Of a DNA stretch of 64,000 bases, positions 52,944-61,334 are shown piece by piece. The DNA is from Clostridium_AD frigoriphilum (GTDB taxonomy: Bacteria > Bacillota > Clostridia > Clostridiales > Clostridiaceae), in NCBI RefSeq assembly GCF_036541405.1, contig NZ_JAZHFS010000005.1, positions 1 through 64,000 of the forward strand, given 5' to 3'. The notes under the pieces were generated by a model. The model saw nothing but the letters and a program-made list of their open reading frames with translations, was not told the DNA's origin and did no database searches. Position 1 is the stretch's first letter; every line of letters begins with the position of its first letter. The position numbers and the translations under genes are program-made.

Positions 52944-54032
52944 CTACGATATTTCTACGGGGTTCTCCCTTATATCTATATACTTTTTACTATCAAGCTT
53001 CGCATCTTCGAACGTCCCCATATTATCCATTGTGTACAAAGCCGCCTCAATAATATTAAAAGCCAGAGGACACCCTGAGCCCTCTCCTAGTCTCATGTTC
53101 AAATTTAGCATAGGTTTTAATCCAATTTCTTTCATTATAAAAGCCGCTCCAGGTTCCGCAGACAAGTGCGATGCAAAAATATACCCTATTACTAAAGGGT
53201 TTAATTTATAAGCACAAAGCGCCGCCGCTGATGCTATAAACCCATCAATAACAATAGGCACCCTATTTTTAGCAGCAGCTAAGAAGCAACCACATAATCC
53301 TGCAATATCAAATCCCCCAACTTTTGAAATAACATCTATAACATCATTTCTATCTGGATTATTTACTTCAATAGATCTTTTAATAACCCTTTTTTTATTA
53401 ATGAATTGCTCCTCTGTTATTCCTGACCCTTTACCTACTGACTCTTCAACTTCAAGTCCAGAGAAAACACTTAAGATTGCTGCACTTGTTGCAGTATTCC
53501 CTACACCCATTTCTCCAGTTCCAAACAAATCGTAACCATCGAGAATTAAATTATCAACTGTTTCAATCCCAACTTCTATAGCCTTAATTGTCTGCTCCCT
53601 AGTCATTGCAGGACCCTTCATCATATTCATAGTACCATATGCTATTTTTTTATTTATAACTTTAGGATTGTTTAAATCAGCATCAATGCCCACATCTACG
53701 ACAGTAATATCACTTCCAGAAAATTTTGATAACACATAAACGCCGGTTATCTTTTTAGTGAAATTATTAGTTACTGTAGCAGTTACACTTTTAGGGCAGT
53801 TAGATACATCTTCTTCCACAACTCCATTATCACTGCACATTATAACGACATTCTTTTTATTAATTTTATTATGTATGTTTCCAGTAATTCCTGCCATCTT
53901 AGCTATGATATTTTCCAATTCACCAAGACTTCCTATAGGTTTTGATAAACTATCCAGTCTATCCCAAGCCTTTTTCATTGCTTCCTTATTTAGCGGTTCT
54001 ATAAATTGTAATGTTTCTTTTAGAAGTCCCAT
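52944..54032 (-). CDS. cobT: Nicotinate-nucleotide-dimethylbenzimidazole phosphoribosyltransferase CobT
   Basis: About 362 residues; the start chosen is the ATG at 54032 (MGLLKETLQFIEPLNKEAM) behind AGGGGG. It shows LDSLSKPIGSLGELE, MCSDNGVVEEDVSNCP, DLFGTGEMGVGNTATSAA, GSGITEEQF and LRLGEGSG-like NMRLGEGSGCPLAF with the catalytic Glu. It activates the lower ligand base by transfer of phosphoribose. It is first in the cobT-cobC-cobU-cobS operon. I see no second cobalamin riboswitch upstream; that gap holds two REP-like copies instead. Confidence 0.95.
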   Translation of the reverse strand: MGLLKETLQFIEPLNKEAMKKAWDRLDSLSKPIGSLGELENIIAKMAGITGNIHNKINKKNVVIMCSDNGVVEEDVSNCPKSVTATVTNNFTKKITGVYVLSKFSGSDITVVDVGIDADLNNPKVINKKIAYGTMNMMKGPAMTREQTIKAIEVGIETVDNLILDGYDLFGTGEMGVGNTATSAAILSVFSGLEVEESVGKGSGITEEQFINKKRVIKRSIEVNNPDRNDVIDVISKVGGFDIAGLCGCFLAAAKNRVPIVIDGFIASAAALCAYKLNPLVIGYIFASHLSAEPGAAFIMKEIGLKPMLNLNMRLGEGSGCPLAFNIIEAALYTMDNMGTFEDAKLDSKKYIDIRENPVEIS

Positions 54033-54129
54033 TTGTTTATCCCCCTGCTCATCTAAGTTTATTACACTAATAGTATTCCAAAGGAAAAACTTTTTCAAGC
54101 AAAATAACTAATTAACATCAAGAATGTTC

Positions 54130-54195
54130 ATTAGTTGTTAACCGTCCCTCACTTTAAACACCCAAACAACATTCATTAGTTGTTAACCGTCCCCC
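54130..54195 (-). repeat. REP-like repeats upstream of cobT, two direct copies
   Basis: Reverse copies at 54130-54149 and 54175-54195, 45 bases apart, each preceded by ATTC or TTC. Confidence 0.87.
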
Positions 54196-54211
54196 ACTTA
54201 TTCTTCTTTAA

Positions 54212-54248
54212 GCCAAAAGAACAGGCACACCAAAATGTACCTGCTCCT
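54212..54248 (-). terminator. Terminator after the DUF3892 gene
   Basis: AGCAGGTACA / TGTGCCTGTT imperfect stem followed by CTTTTGG on the minus strand. Confidence 0.6.
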
Positions 54249-54265
54249 TCTCATTATTATTTTTC

Positions 54266-54526
54266 CTAGTATATATCATTATCATCTATAATTGGTAAAC
54301 TTTCTAAGTTATTTGCTTTATTTTGATCAGGTAGACTTCTTAAGAATTCTTCACCTTTTTTAGAAGTTGAGACAGAAACTCCACTTATATTCCCTTGCTT
54401 AGCAAGTGAGACGGCTTGTTCTTTAGAAATTATTTCTCCATTTTCAAGTTCATATGCTGTTATTTCTCCTTGATTGTCTTTCGCCACTTTACTAATTACA
54501 TGAGTTGAGCCTTCGCTTTTATTCAT
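54266..54526 (-). CDS. DUF3892 family protein
   Basis: An 86-residue cytoplasmic protein. The DUF3892 pattern is seen at about 8-62: HVISKVAKDNQGEITAYELE, EIISKEQAVSLAKQGNISGV and a following STSKKGEEFLRSLPD. Family members are small proteins of unknown function in Firmicutes. It is a single gene with its own terminator. AAAGGTAGTG precedes the ATG. Confidence 0.82.
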   Translation of the reverse strand: MNKSEGSTHVISKVAKDNQGEITAYELENGEIISKEQAVSLAKQGNISGVSVSTSKKGEEFLRSLPDQNKANNLESLPIIDDNDIY

Positions 54527-54821
54527 AATAACACTACCTTTCCTATTATATTAAATGCATAACAAAACGCATTTTTATTGATAGATAGATACTAAAGCAA
54601 TATTAGCTATTATATAAAATAAAGTATCTTCATATACAGTTTTACCAATTATATAAATTTTATGATATGTATTATTTAATTTTTTTGGCAATAATATGGA
54701 GAGAGTTCTTGCAAGTTATTCGCATTTGGGTGTATAATATCTGTTGCTACTATTATTTTAATCATATAATTATTGCATAATTGTATGGTTAATTTTGTTA
54801 TAACTAATAAGGAGGAAATTG

Positions 54822-55481
54822 ATGATTAACATAAAGAATTTATGTTTTACATATACAAATTCAAAGCCATACATACTAGATAACGTCAATCTTAAAATCG
54901 AAAAAGGCAGCTACGTTTCAATTTTAGGTGAAAATGGTAGTGCTAAAAGTACCTTACTTAAATTAATATTAAATTTATTAAAACCTAATAGTGGTCAGAT
55001 CATTATAGATACATCAAGAATAGCATACGTTGCACAAAAAGTTGAAAATTTTAATGCTCAGTTCCCTATAACTGTTTATGAAATGCTAAATTGTCATAGG
55101 AAGGTATTAAAACTTAAAGATAAAAGCTTAATTTCAAAAAGTCTTAAAGCAGTAGGGATGGAGGATCATACCCATACTCTTATTGGAAATCTCTCCGGAG
55201 GTCAGCAACAAAAAATTTTTATAGCTAGGAGTTTAATTGGAAATCCCGAGCTATTGATTTTAGATGAACCTTCTACTGGAATAGACATGCAAAGCATGGA
55301 AGATATATATGGAATTATTAAGGGTTTAAATGTCAACCTAGGAATCACAGTTGTCTCTGTAGAACATAATTTAAAAGCTGCATTAGATAACTCAACAGAT
55401 ATTTTCGAAATGAGTAACAGAAATGGAATACTTTATACTATTAATGATTATAAATATAAAATAACCCAGGAAAGGGGCTAA
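54822..55481 (+). CDS. Zinc/manganese-type ABC transporter ATPase
   Basis: About 219 residues, the ATP-binding subunit of a metal-type (ZnuC/AdcC-like) importer. The Walker A is GENGSAKST (Ala instead of the second Gly, a change also known in AdcC relatives). The signature is LSGGQQQKIFIARSL, Walker B LLILDEPSTGID and the switch His in VSVEHN. GGAGGAAATTG precedes the ATG. The permease gene starts 9 bases after it. No periplasmic-type binding protein gene follows, so it must be supplied from elsewhere. Confidence 0.9.
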   Translation: MINIKNLCFTYTNSKPYILDNVNLKIEKGSYVSILGENGSAKSTLLKLILNLLKPNSGQIIIDTSRIAYVAQKVENFNAQFPITVYEMLNCHRKVLKLKDKSLISKSLKAVGMEDHTHTLIGNLSGGQQQKIFIARSLIGNPELLILDEPSTGIDMQSMEDIYGIIKGLNVNLGITVVSVEHNLKAALDNSTDIFEMSNRNGILYTINDYKYKITQERG

Positions 55482-55490
55482 CTTTACTTT

Positions 55491-56288
55491 ATGTTTGAAT
55501 ATGGTTTTATGCAAAATGCTTTAATTGCCTCAGTTCTAATTTCTATACTTTTTCCAATTGTAGGTGTTTTTCTTGTGCTAAAAAGGTATTCCATGATGGG
55601 AGATACAATGGCACATGCCTCCTTGGCCGGTGTTGCTATAGGCCTTGTTTTTGGTTTCAATCCTATACTTGGCGCTTTTGCTTTCACAGCCCTATGTGGT
55701 TTATCTATTGAATTTTTAAGAGATTATTACAAAAAATACGCAGAATTAATTCTAGCAATTATACTTACCTTTAGTGTAGGTATTGCAATAACCTTAATAA
55801 GTACAGGTAAAGCAGGTGCTAATGTTAATTCTTATCTATTCGGAAGCCTATTAACTGTTACACAAACTGACTTGTACATAATGCTTGTACTTAGCATTGT
55901 TTCAATAATAACATTGTTTTCATTATACAATCAATTACTATATATTACTTTCGATGAAGAAGGAGCTAAGGTTTCTGGCGCAAAAGTTAAAGTAATTAAC
56001 TACATCTTCGCTCTACTTGTGGGTGCCACTATTTCAGTATCATTAAGAATACTTGGAATCCTTGTCATGTCATCCATGATAGCCCTACCTGTAGCAACAG
56101 CATTGCAGCTAAATAAAGGTTTTAAGAAAACTTTGTTTTGCTCTATAATGTTTGGCTTCATTGACATAATTTTAGGGCTTGTTATATCTTACTACGTGAA
56201 TTGTGCCCCAGGAGGCAGTATTGCTTTGACTTCTGTTTTTGTATTAATTATTGTAATCAGTAGTAAAAAATTATTATCAAGGGGTTAG
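55491..56288 (+). CDS. Metal ABC transporter permease (ZnuB family)
   Basis: A 265-residue ABC-3 family membrane protein with about eight hydrophobic helices. The family segment MMGDTMAHASLAGVAIGL is at about 36-53, followed by GANVNSYLFGSLLTV and GILVMSSMIALPVATA. It is the partner of the preceding ATPase. It probably imports zinc, manganese or a related metal; given its location next to cobalamin genes cobalt cannot be excluded, but the family does not normally carry it. Confidence 0.9.
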   Translation: MFEYGFMQNALIASVLISILFPIVGVFLVLKRYSMMGDTMAHASLAGVAIGLVFGFNPILGAFAFTALCGLSIEFLRDYYKKYAELILAIILTFSVGIAITLISTGKAGANVNSYLFGSLLTVTQTDLYIMLVLSIVSIITLFSLYNQLLYITFDEEGAKVSGAKVKVINYIFALLVGATISVSLRILGILVMSSMIALPVATALQLNKGFKKTLFCSIMFGFIDIILGLVISYYVNCAPGGSIALTSVFVLIIVISSKKLLSRG

Positions 56289-56342
56289 ATGCTTGAAATA
56301 CTACTGATAATATAAGCTAAAATCACACTGGAGGTATTTATT

Positions 56343-57122
56343 ATGTTGCAGGCTATAAAACTAAGAAAGTCCATAAGAAATTATAAAGATTCAGTTGTAT
56401 CCCCCCAGCATATACAAAATATCAAAACTATTATAAATGAAGCTAAGCCTTTATTTGACAATATACCAATGGAAGTATTATTGATTGAAGATGGTACAAA
56501 AATTACGGATACATTTAAGGGGCTTATTTCTAAATATACAAAAGTAAAGGCTCCTCACTATTTAGCCTTTACTTCTGAAATCCAGGAAGGTCATTTAGAG
56601 AACATAGGCTTCATTGGCGAAGAAATAGTTCTTAAGCTAACCGGACTCGGAATTGGGACATGTTGGTTAGGTAGTGCTATTAAGCAGGATCTATTCAAAA
56701 CACTATTTACTGTACGCGAAAAACAAAGTTATATAATTCTAGTTGCTTTCGGTTATCCTGTTAAACCATTAGAACAAGTTGTTACAAGGAAAAGGTTCGA
56801 TAAAAGCAAACTAATTACTAGTACTTTTGACCCTAAATATGAACCTATAATACAATCACTTATTGATGCTCCCTCATCAATTAACTCTCAACCTTGGAAA
56901 TTGGCAATTAACAATAATAAATTTGACCTACTTTTAGAAAATAGAAATATTTTAAGTAAAAAGATTCTTAAAGACACAAATCACATCGATATGGGCATAG
57001 GGCTTAGTCATTTATATAATTCAGCAATTGAACTTGACTACAAAGTGGACCTTAAAAAGGCTTCTCATAAAGATATAGGAAGTTCTCTTTACATTATAAG
57101 TGCTATCTTAAATAAGGATTAA
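56343..57122 (+). CDS. Nitroreductase family protein (TM1586-like)
   Basis: A 259-residue FMN-dependent nitroreductase-fold protein of the fused, two-half type. The N-terminal IKLRKSIRNYKD motif binds FMN phosphate. GEEIVLKLTGLGIGTCWLG lies at about 92-110, and the second half has the INSQPWKLAI segment. Substrate unknown. It is probably separate from the metal transporter (54-base gap, own GGAGG site). BluB, a cobalamin lower-ligand enzyme, belongs to the same superfamily, but this sequence is not BluB-like and BluB needs oxygen. Confidence 0.85.
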   Translation: MLQAIKLRKSIRNYKDSVVSPQHIQNIKTIINEAKPLFDNIPMEVLLIEDGTKITDTFKGLISKYTKVKAPHYLAFTSEIQEGHLENIGFIGEEIVLKLTGLGIGTCWLGSAIKQDLFKTLFTVREKQSYIILVAFGYPVKPLEQVVTRKRFDKSKLITSTFDPKYEPIIQSLIDAPSSINSQPWKLAINNNKFDLLLENRNILSKKILKDTNHIDMGIGLSHLYNSAIELDYKVDLKKASHKDIGSSLYIISAILNKD

Positions 57123-57166
57123 AAAAAAACTATGAAAGCGACTTATGCTATTCATAGTTTTTTTTA
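57121..57166. terminator. Bidirectional terminator overlapping two stop codons
   Basis: AAAAAAAACTATGAA and its complement with a 15-nt loop. The nitroreductase stop and the HNH gene stop both lie within it. Confidence 0.85.
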
Positions 57167-57594
57167 ATAATTTTTAAAATTTCTTGTAAAAGCATATTCT
57201 CATCATATTTTTGACCACCCATTAGCCTAAAAATAATATCATCTCTTTTATATCCTACATTATTTTGATTAACAATAATAACAGCTTTTCTAACCCCTTT
57301 GATCTTGAGTTTATAATCCTTAAAGAGTCTTTTTATCATTCCCTTGTTTATTTTAAGCAAGACTTCTAATTCTTCAATTGAATAAATTTCTTTTACTAAA
57401 ATATTTTCAAGTTTTCTCTGCATATCAATTTTGTATTCTAAATCTAATCGCCTATTCTTATGAGGACCTGTTTTCCCCCTATGATGCAATGTACAAAGAT
57501 ATCTAAAGTTAAGTGGAAATTCAATGCCACCTTGGCTTTTATAAACTATATGATGTTTATCCGCTGGATTTCCACAGACTTCACACGTAAGCAA
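57148..57594 (-). CDS. HNH-type nuclease-like protein
   Basis: A 148-residue protein with an N-terminal HNH module: the CEVCGNPADKHHIVYKSQGG segment has a zinc-binding CxxC and the catalytic HH. RYLCTLHHRGKTGPHKNR carries the second metal-ligand pair. The C-terminal part (about 70-148) is helical with a possible helix-turn-helix (SIEELEVLLKINKGMIKRLF). Function is unknown: it could be a stand-alone homing-type nuclease or a housekeeping nucleic-acid protein. It is adjacent to rpsA in the same direction, but rpsA has its own terminator. Confidence 0.82.
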   Translation of the reverse strand: MLTCEVCGNPADKHHIVYKSQGGIEFPLNFRYLCTLHHRGKTGPHKNRRLDLEYKIDMQRKLENILVKEIYSIEELEVLLKINKGMIKRLFKDYKLKIKGVRKAVIIVNQNNVGYKRDDIIFRLMGGQKYDENMLLQEILKIIKKNYE

Positions 57595-57618
57595 TATATT
57601 ACCCCCTTAAAGTATTAA

Positions 57619-57650
57619 AAGACAAAACAATTATTAGTTGTTTTGTCTCA
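57619..57650 (-). terminator. Terminator of rpsA
   Basis: AAGACAAAACAA and its complement around a 7-nt loop, followed by TTTTAATA on the minus strand. Confidence 0.8.
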
Positions 57651-57693
57651 TAATATTTACTTTAATTTAGATCTTTATGATATGGAATTTTTA

Positions 57694-58866
57694 CTAGAAT
57701 TTATAGTTTTTAAGTTTATCTCCTAATATATCTCCTAGAGTTAATCCACTTTCTTCTTCTTGCTTATAATCTGAAAAATCTTCATTTCCTCTTGCTGCTT
57801 CTCTAATGCTTAGGCTTATTCTTCTATCTTTTTCGTTTATTTCACCGATTTTAACTTTTACAACTTCTCCAACTTTTAATACGTCAGAAACTTTTGCAAT
57901 ACGTTCTTCTGATATTTCTGATAAATGAACTAGTCCTTCAACTCCTGATTCAAGTTGTACAAAAGCACCGAAATCCATTAATTTAACAACAGTTCCTTCA
58001 ACTATAGCACCAGGCTTGTAGTTGCTTGTTATGTTGTTCCATGGGTTTCCTTGTTCACTCTTAAGTCCTAGAGATATTCTTCCTTTTTCTTTATCAAAAT
58101 CTAAAACTGTAACTTCTACTTCTTCGCCAACAGATACTACTTCTGATGGTTCTTGAACTCTTTTCCATGATAATTGTGAAACGTGAATAAGACCATCAAT
58201 ACCACCTAAATCTACAAATGCACCAAATTTAGCAAGTCTAGTTACAACGCCTTTTCTCTTTTCACCTTTTTTAAGTTCATTCCAAATTTGATCTCTTTTA
58301 ACTGCATTTTCTTCTTTTTCAATTACTCTTCTAGATAGAACAATATTTTTATTTTCTTTATCAAGTTCTATTATTTTAACTACTAAAGTTTTACCTTTAT
58401 AGTCTTCTAAGTTTTCTATATATGAATCTGATATTTGTGATGCTGGTATAAATGCTCTAACTCCTTCTATGTAAGCTGTAGCTCCACCTTTTACTATATC
58501 ACTAACTGTTACTTCTAAAGTTTTGTTTGCATCTAAAATTTCTTGGAATTCATCCCATATTTTAAGACCATCTGCTCTTTTCTTAGATAAAAGCACATTT
58601 CCTTCTCCGTTATTAACTTTCATTATATATACAGAGATTTGATCTCCAACTTTTACAACATCTGCAATATTTGCTTCTTTATCGTTTGATAATTCTTCTT
58701 TTGTTATAACACCATCAGTCATATAACCAATGTTTACTAGTACTTCTTCTTCACTTACAGAAAGTACAGTTCCAAGTACAACGTCTCCACTATTAATAAC
58801 CATAGTTTCTGCAGTATTTTCCATAGCATCTTTCATTGTAACTTCTTCCTTAATATCTGTTGTCAT
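57694..58866 (-). CDS. rpsA: Ribosomal protein S1 homologue, four S1 domains
   Basis: About 390 residues; start at ATG 58866 (MTTDIKEEVTM) with GAGGAGTG upstream, rather than the in-frame codon eight residues earlier. Four S1 RNA-binding domains lie at about 27-98, 108-180, 195-268 and 282-353; the third and fourth have the canonical FGAFVDLGG and FGAFVQLESG loops. Four domains is the usual form in Firmicutes, where it binds mRNA but is less essential than in enterobacteria. In many clostridia it follows ispH; here cbiG is upstream instead. Confidence 0.93.
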   Translation of the reverse strand: MTTDIKEEVTMKDAMENTAETMVINSGDVVLGTVLSVSEEEVLVNIGYMTDGVITKEELSNDKEANIADVVKVGDQISVYIMKVNNGEGNVLLSKKRADGLKIWDEFQEILDANKTLEVTVSDIVKGGATAYIEGVRAFIPASQISDSYIENLEDYKGKTLVVKIIELDKENKNIVLSRRVIEKEENAVKRDQIWNELKKGEKRKGVVTRLAKFGAFVDLGGIDGLIHVSQLSWKRVQEPSEVVSVGEEVEVTVLDFDKEKGRISLGLKSEQGNPWNNITSNYKPGAIVEGTVVKLMDFGAFVQLESGVEGLVHLSEISEERIAKVSDVLKVGEVVKVKIGEINEKDRRISLSIREAARGNEDFSDYKQEEESGLTLGDILGDKLKNYKF

Positions 58867-59026
58867 ATAAATACACTCCTCTAATTTCATAATTGTTGTT
58901 AAATCTATTCTTAAATTATTTATAGTCTACTATTATATATTCTATAAATATTCATTGAAATCCTTCTTATTTTTAATAACTCACTAGATTACTCAGCATT
59001 TATCTAAAAACACCTTCTCTATTATA

Positions 59027-60016
59027 TCATACTTCCCCTATGCATAAGGTCATACCATCTAATTTCATCTTAATTGTCATAATTTTCGCCCCACTAAGTT
59101 CAACACAAGGCTCACAAACAGCTCTAACTCCAATAGTTTTCTCAACAAAATCACTTCCGCTGAATTTATGTTGTACCTTCTTTATATCTTCTGTCGTAAA
59201 TATTTTAAGCTGACATTTAAAATAATCTGCTAATGCCTTTATTGCTAATTCATCTTTTTTAACATTAACTGTTGCTATAGACTTTATAGCCCTAACATCT
59301 ATATTGTACTGCTTAAGCACCCTTATTACTGTCTGATTCATTTTATTTTGCGAAAAGTTTTTTCTACATCCTATTCCAAGTACGATATTTTGTCTTATTA
59401 ATTTAAGCGTTGGTACATTATATTCCCCTAACTTAGAATTAATAATATCGTTACTAGAAATATACAGCAATCCAGAAATATTCTCTAAACTACTACTATA
59501 TCCAGCTGGTGTTTGTATTATTCCTTTTTCATCAAAAAATCCAATTTTTTTTCCTTCTACTAAAAGTGCCGCTATGTCTTTTGCTTTTTTCAAATCTTCA
59601 ATAACAAATCCATTATCTTTTGCTATCATATCCGGGGCATAAAGGCCTAAATTATCCGTTGCTGTAGTTATTATAGGTTTTGCATCTAAAAGTTTACTTA
59701 CCTTTAATGCAAGTTCATTCGCGCCTCCTAAATGACCACTTAAAAGACTTATAACATAATTACAAGAATTATCTATAACTAATACTGCCGGATCCAGATT
59801 TTTACTTTTTATGTATGGTGCTATTGATCTAACTGCAATACCTGTAGAACTTATAAAAATTATACCTCTATAGTTCTCCATTACTTTTTTACTAACCTTT
59901 GCAAAATCAAAATTGCTATGTTTTTTCTTTGAATATAAATCAATATTAAGACTTGAGGCTAAAATTTCCGCTATTTGATCTCCCTTTTGGGTAAACGTAA
60001 CAACTGCATATTTCAT
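59027..60016 (-). CDS. cbiG: Cobalt-precorrin-5A hydrolase CbiG
   Basis: About 329 residues; start at ATG 60016 (MKYAVVTFTQKGDQIAEILA) with AGGAATGGTG upstream. CbiG marks: IIFISSTGIAVRSIAPYI, PAVLVIDNSCNYVISLLSGH, LGGANELALKVS and the C-terminal ATVNVKKDELAI. It opens the lactone of cobalt-precorrin-5A and releases acetaldehyde. Elsewhere cbiG normally sits between cbiF and cbiH; here it is about 18 kb away, outside the riboswitch-led operon, next to rpsA. Confidence 0.93.
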   Translation of the reverse strand: MKYAVVTFTQKGDQIAEILASSLNIDLYSKKKHSNFDFAKVSKKVMENYRGIIFISSTGIAVRSIAPYIKSKNLDPAVLVIDNSCNYVISLLSGHLGGANELALKVSKLLDAKPIITTATDNLGLYAPDMIAKDNGFVIEDLKKAKDIAALLVEGKKIGFFDEKGIIQTPAGYSSSLENISGLLYISSNDIINSKLGEYNVPTLKLIRQNIVLGIGCRKNFSQNKMNQTVIRVLKQYNIDVRAIKSIATVNVKKDELAIKALADYFKCQLKIFTTEDIKKVQHKFSGSDFVEKTIGVRAVCEPCVELSGAKIMTIKMKLDGMTLCIGEV

Positions 60017-60112
60017 TTTGTCACCATTCCTACTATACATCATACTATAGTTGCACACAAATTACAAAGCAATTGCTAAAACAAATGAATAAATCAAAAA
60101 AAGCGAAAAAAG

Positions 60113-60337
60113 TTGGGACGGTTAACATTAATCATCTAAACATCAATTAGTTTTTAACCGTCCCTCAACATTAATCATTAAAACATCAATTAATTGTTAA
60201 CCGTCCCCCAACATTAATCACTAAAACATCAATTAGTTGTTAACCGTCCCTCAACATTAATCATCAAAACTTCAATTAGTTGTTAACCGTCCCTCAACAT
60301 TAATCATTAAAACATCAATTAGTTGTTAACCGTCCCC
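60113..60337. repeat. REP-like array, one inverted and five tandem copies, period 43
   Basis: A forward copy at 60113-60130 faces five reverse copies starting at 60144, 60187, 60230, 60273 and 60315. The unit includes a conserved TCAACATTAATCATTAAAAC spacer. It fills the gap between the ABC importer and cbiG. Confidence 0.9.
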
Positions 60338-60395
60338 CGGTTAACCCCCAAAATCGCCCAGCTTGTCCCACCCTAAATCTCCCCCTCTAATCAGA

Positions 60396-61334
60396 TCACC
60401 TTTCTTCTCTAAAATAAGGAACTGAGAGTCCAGCTGGTGGTGAGTTTTTACCCGATTTCCTCATTGATACTATTACCAGAATAACTATTGTAACTACATA
60501 AGGTAACAAATCAATAAGATATTGCGATATCTCAAAACCCGGTAACCCCTGAAGTCTAAATCCTAATATATCAAGCCCACCGAAAAGGTATGCTCCAATT
60601 ATTGCTTTTTGAGGTTTCCATGTTGCAAAAATTACAAGGGCAACAGCAATCCATCCTCTACCTGCTGTTACATTTTCCTGCCAAGCTGGTACATAAACAA
60701 GGGATAAATATGCTCCACCAAGGCCACAAAGAGCTCCTCCGATTAATGTGTTAACATATTTATAAAGACTAACATTTATACTAGCTGCATCGGCTGCTGC
60801 TGGATTTTCTCCAACTGCCATTGTGTTTAGTCCCATAGCTGTTTTATATAAATATATAAATAAAAGGATAGTCATAATATATCCAAAATATACAAACACA
60901 TCATGATTAAAAAATATATCTCCTATAAAAGGTATGTTTCCTATTATTGGGATTCTTATAGGTACAAAGAAATTTTTAATTGTATTTGGTGTAACTTGCC
61001 CTATCAAATTTTTACCTACCATGCTTGAAAAACCTGTTCCAAATATAGTTAGTGTAAGACCACATACAACTTGATTCGCCCTGAGTGATATGGTTAAAAA
61101 CGCATAAATAAGAGCACCAAAACCACCTGCAATTGCTGCAGCTACCATTGCTATTATTGGATTACCTGTACTTACTCCTGCCATAAACCCAATAACAGAT
61201 CCCATAAGCATCATGCCTTCTACCCCTAAATTAAGGTTACCTACTTTTTCAGTTAATAATTCTCCGAGCGTTGCAAAAAGTAGAGGAGTACCAGCTACTA
61301 CTGCAGCGGCTAAAAATGTTGTTATACTATTCAT
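60396..61334 (-). CDS. Nucleoside-type ABC importer permease 2
   Basis: A 312-residue inner permease of the BMP/nucleoside (branched-chain amino acid-like, BPD_transp_2) family, like NupQ/YufQ. About eight to ten hydrophobic helices are seen. The segment LTEKVGNLNLGVEGMMLMGS is at about 27-46, with LRANQVVCGLTLTIFGTGFSS and NPAAADAASINVSLYK typical of this subunit. It overlaps the preceding permease by 8 bases, so the two are translated together. Likely substrate: nucleosides. Confidence 0.9.
   Translation of the reverse strand: MNSITTFLAAAVVAGTPLLFATLGELLTEKVGNLNLGVEGMMLMGSVIGFMAGVSTGNPIIAMVAAAIAGGFGALIYAFLTISLRANQVVCGLTLTIFGTGFSSMVGKNLIGQVTPNTIKNFFVPIRIPIIGNIPFIGDIFFNHDVFVYFGYIMTILLFIYLYKTAMGLNTMAVGENPAAADAASINVSLYKYVNTLIGGALCGLGGAYLSLVYVPAWQENVTAGRGWIAVALVIFATWKPQKAIIGAYLFGGLDILGFRLQGLPGFEISQYLIDLLPYVVTIVILVIVSMRKSGKNSPPAGLSVPYFREER

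Noticed and set aside
54032..54265. Second cobalamin riboswitch upstream of cobT
   Set aside because: I looked for the CAGCCCCCGC and GCCAGGAGACC blocks and did not find them; the gap contains two REP-like copies and a terminator.
56343..57122. BluB (dimethylbenzimidazole synthase) for the nitroreductase-like gene
   Set aside because: The sequence follows the fused TM1586-type pattern, and BluB requires oxygen, which does not fit an organism using the anaerobic pathway.
57619..57650. TTAGTTGTT within the rpsA terminator as a REP-like copy
   Set aside because: Only nine bases match, the GGGACGG half is absent, and the hairpin is fully explained as a terminator.
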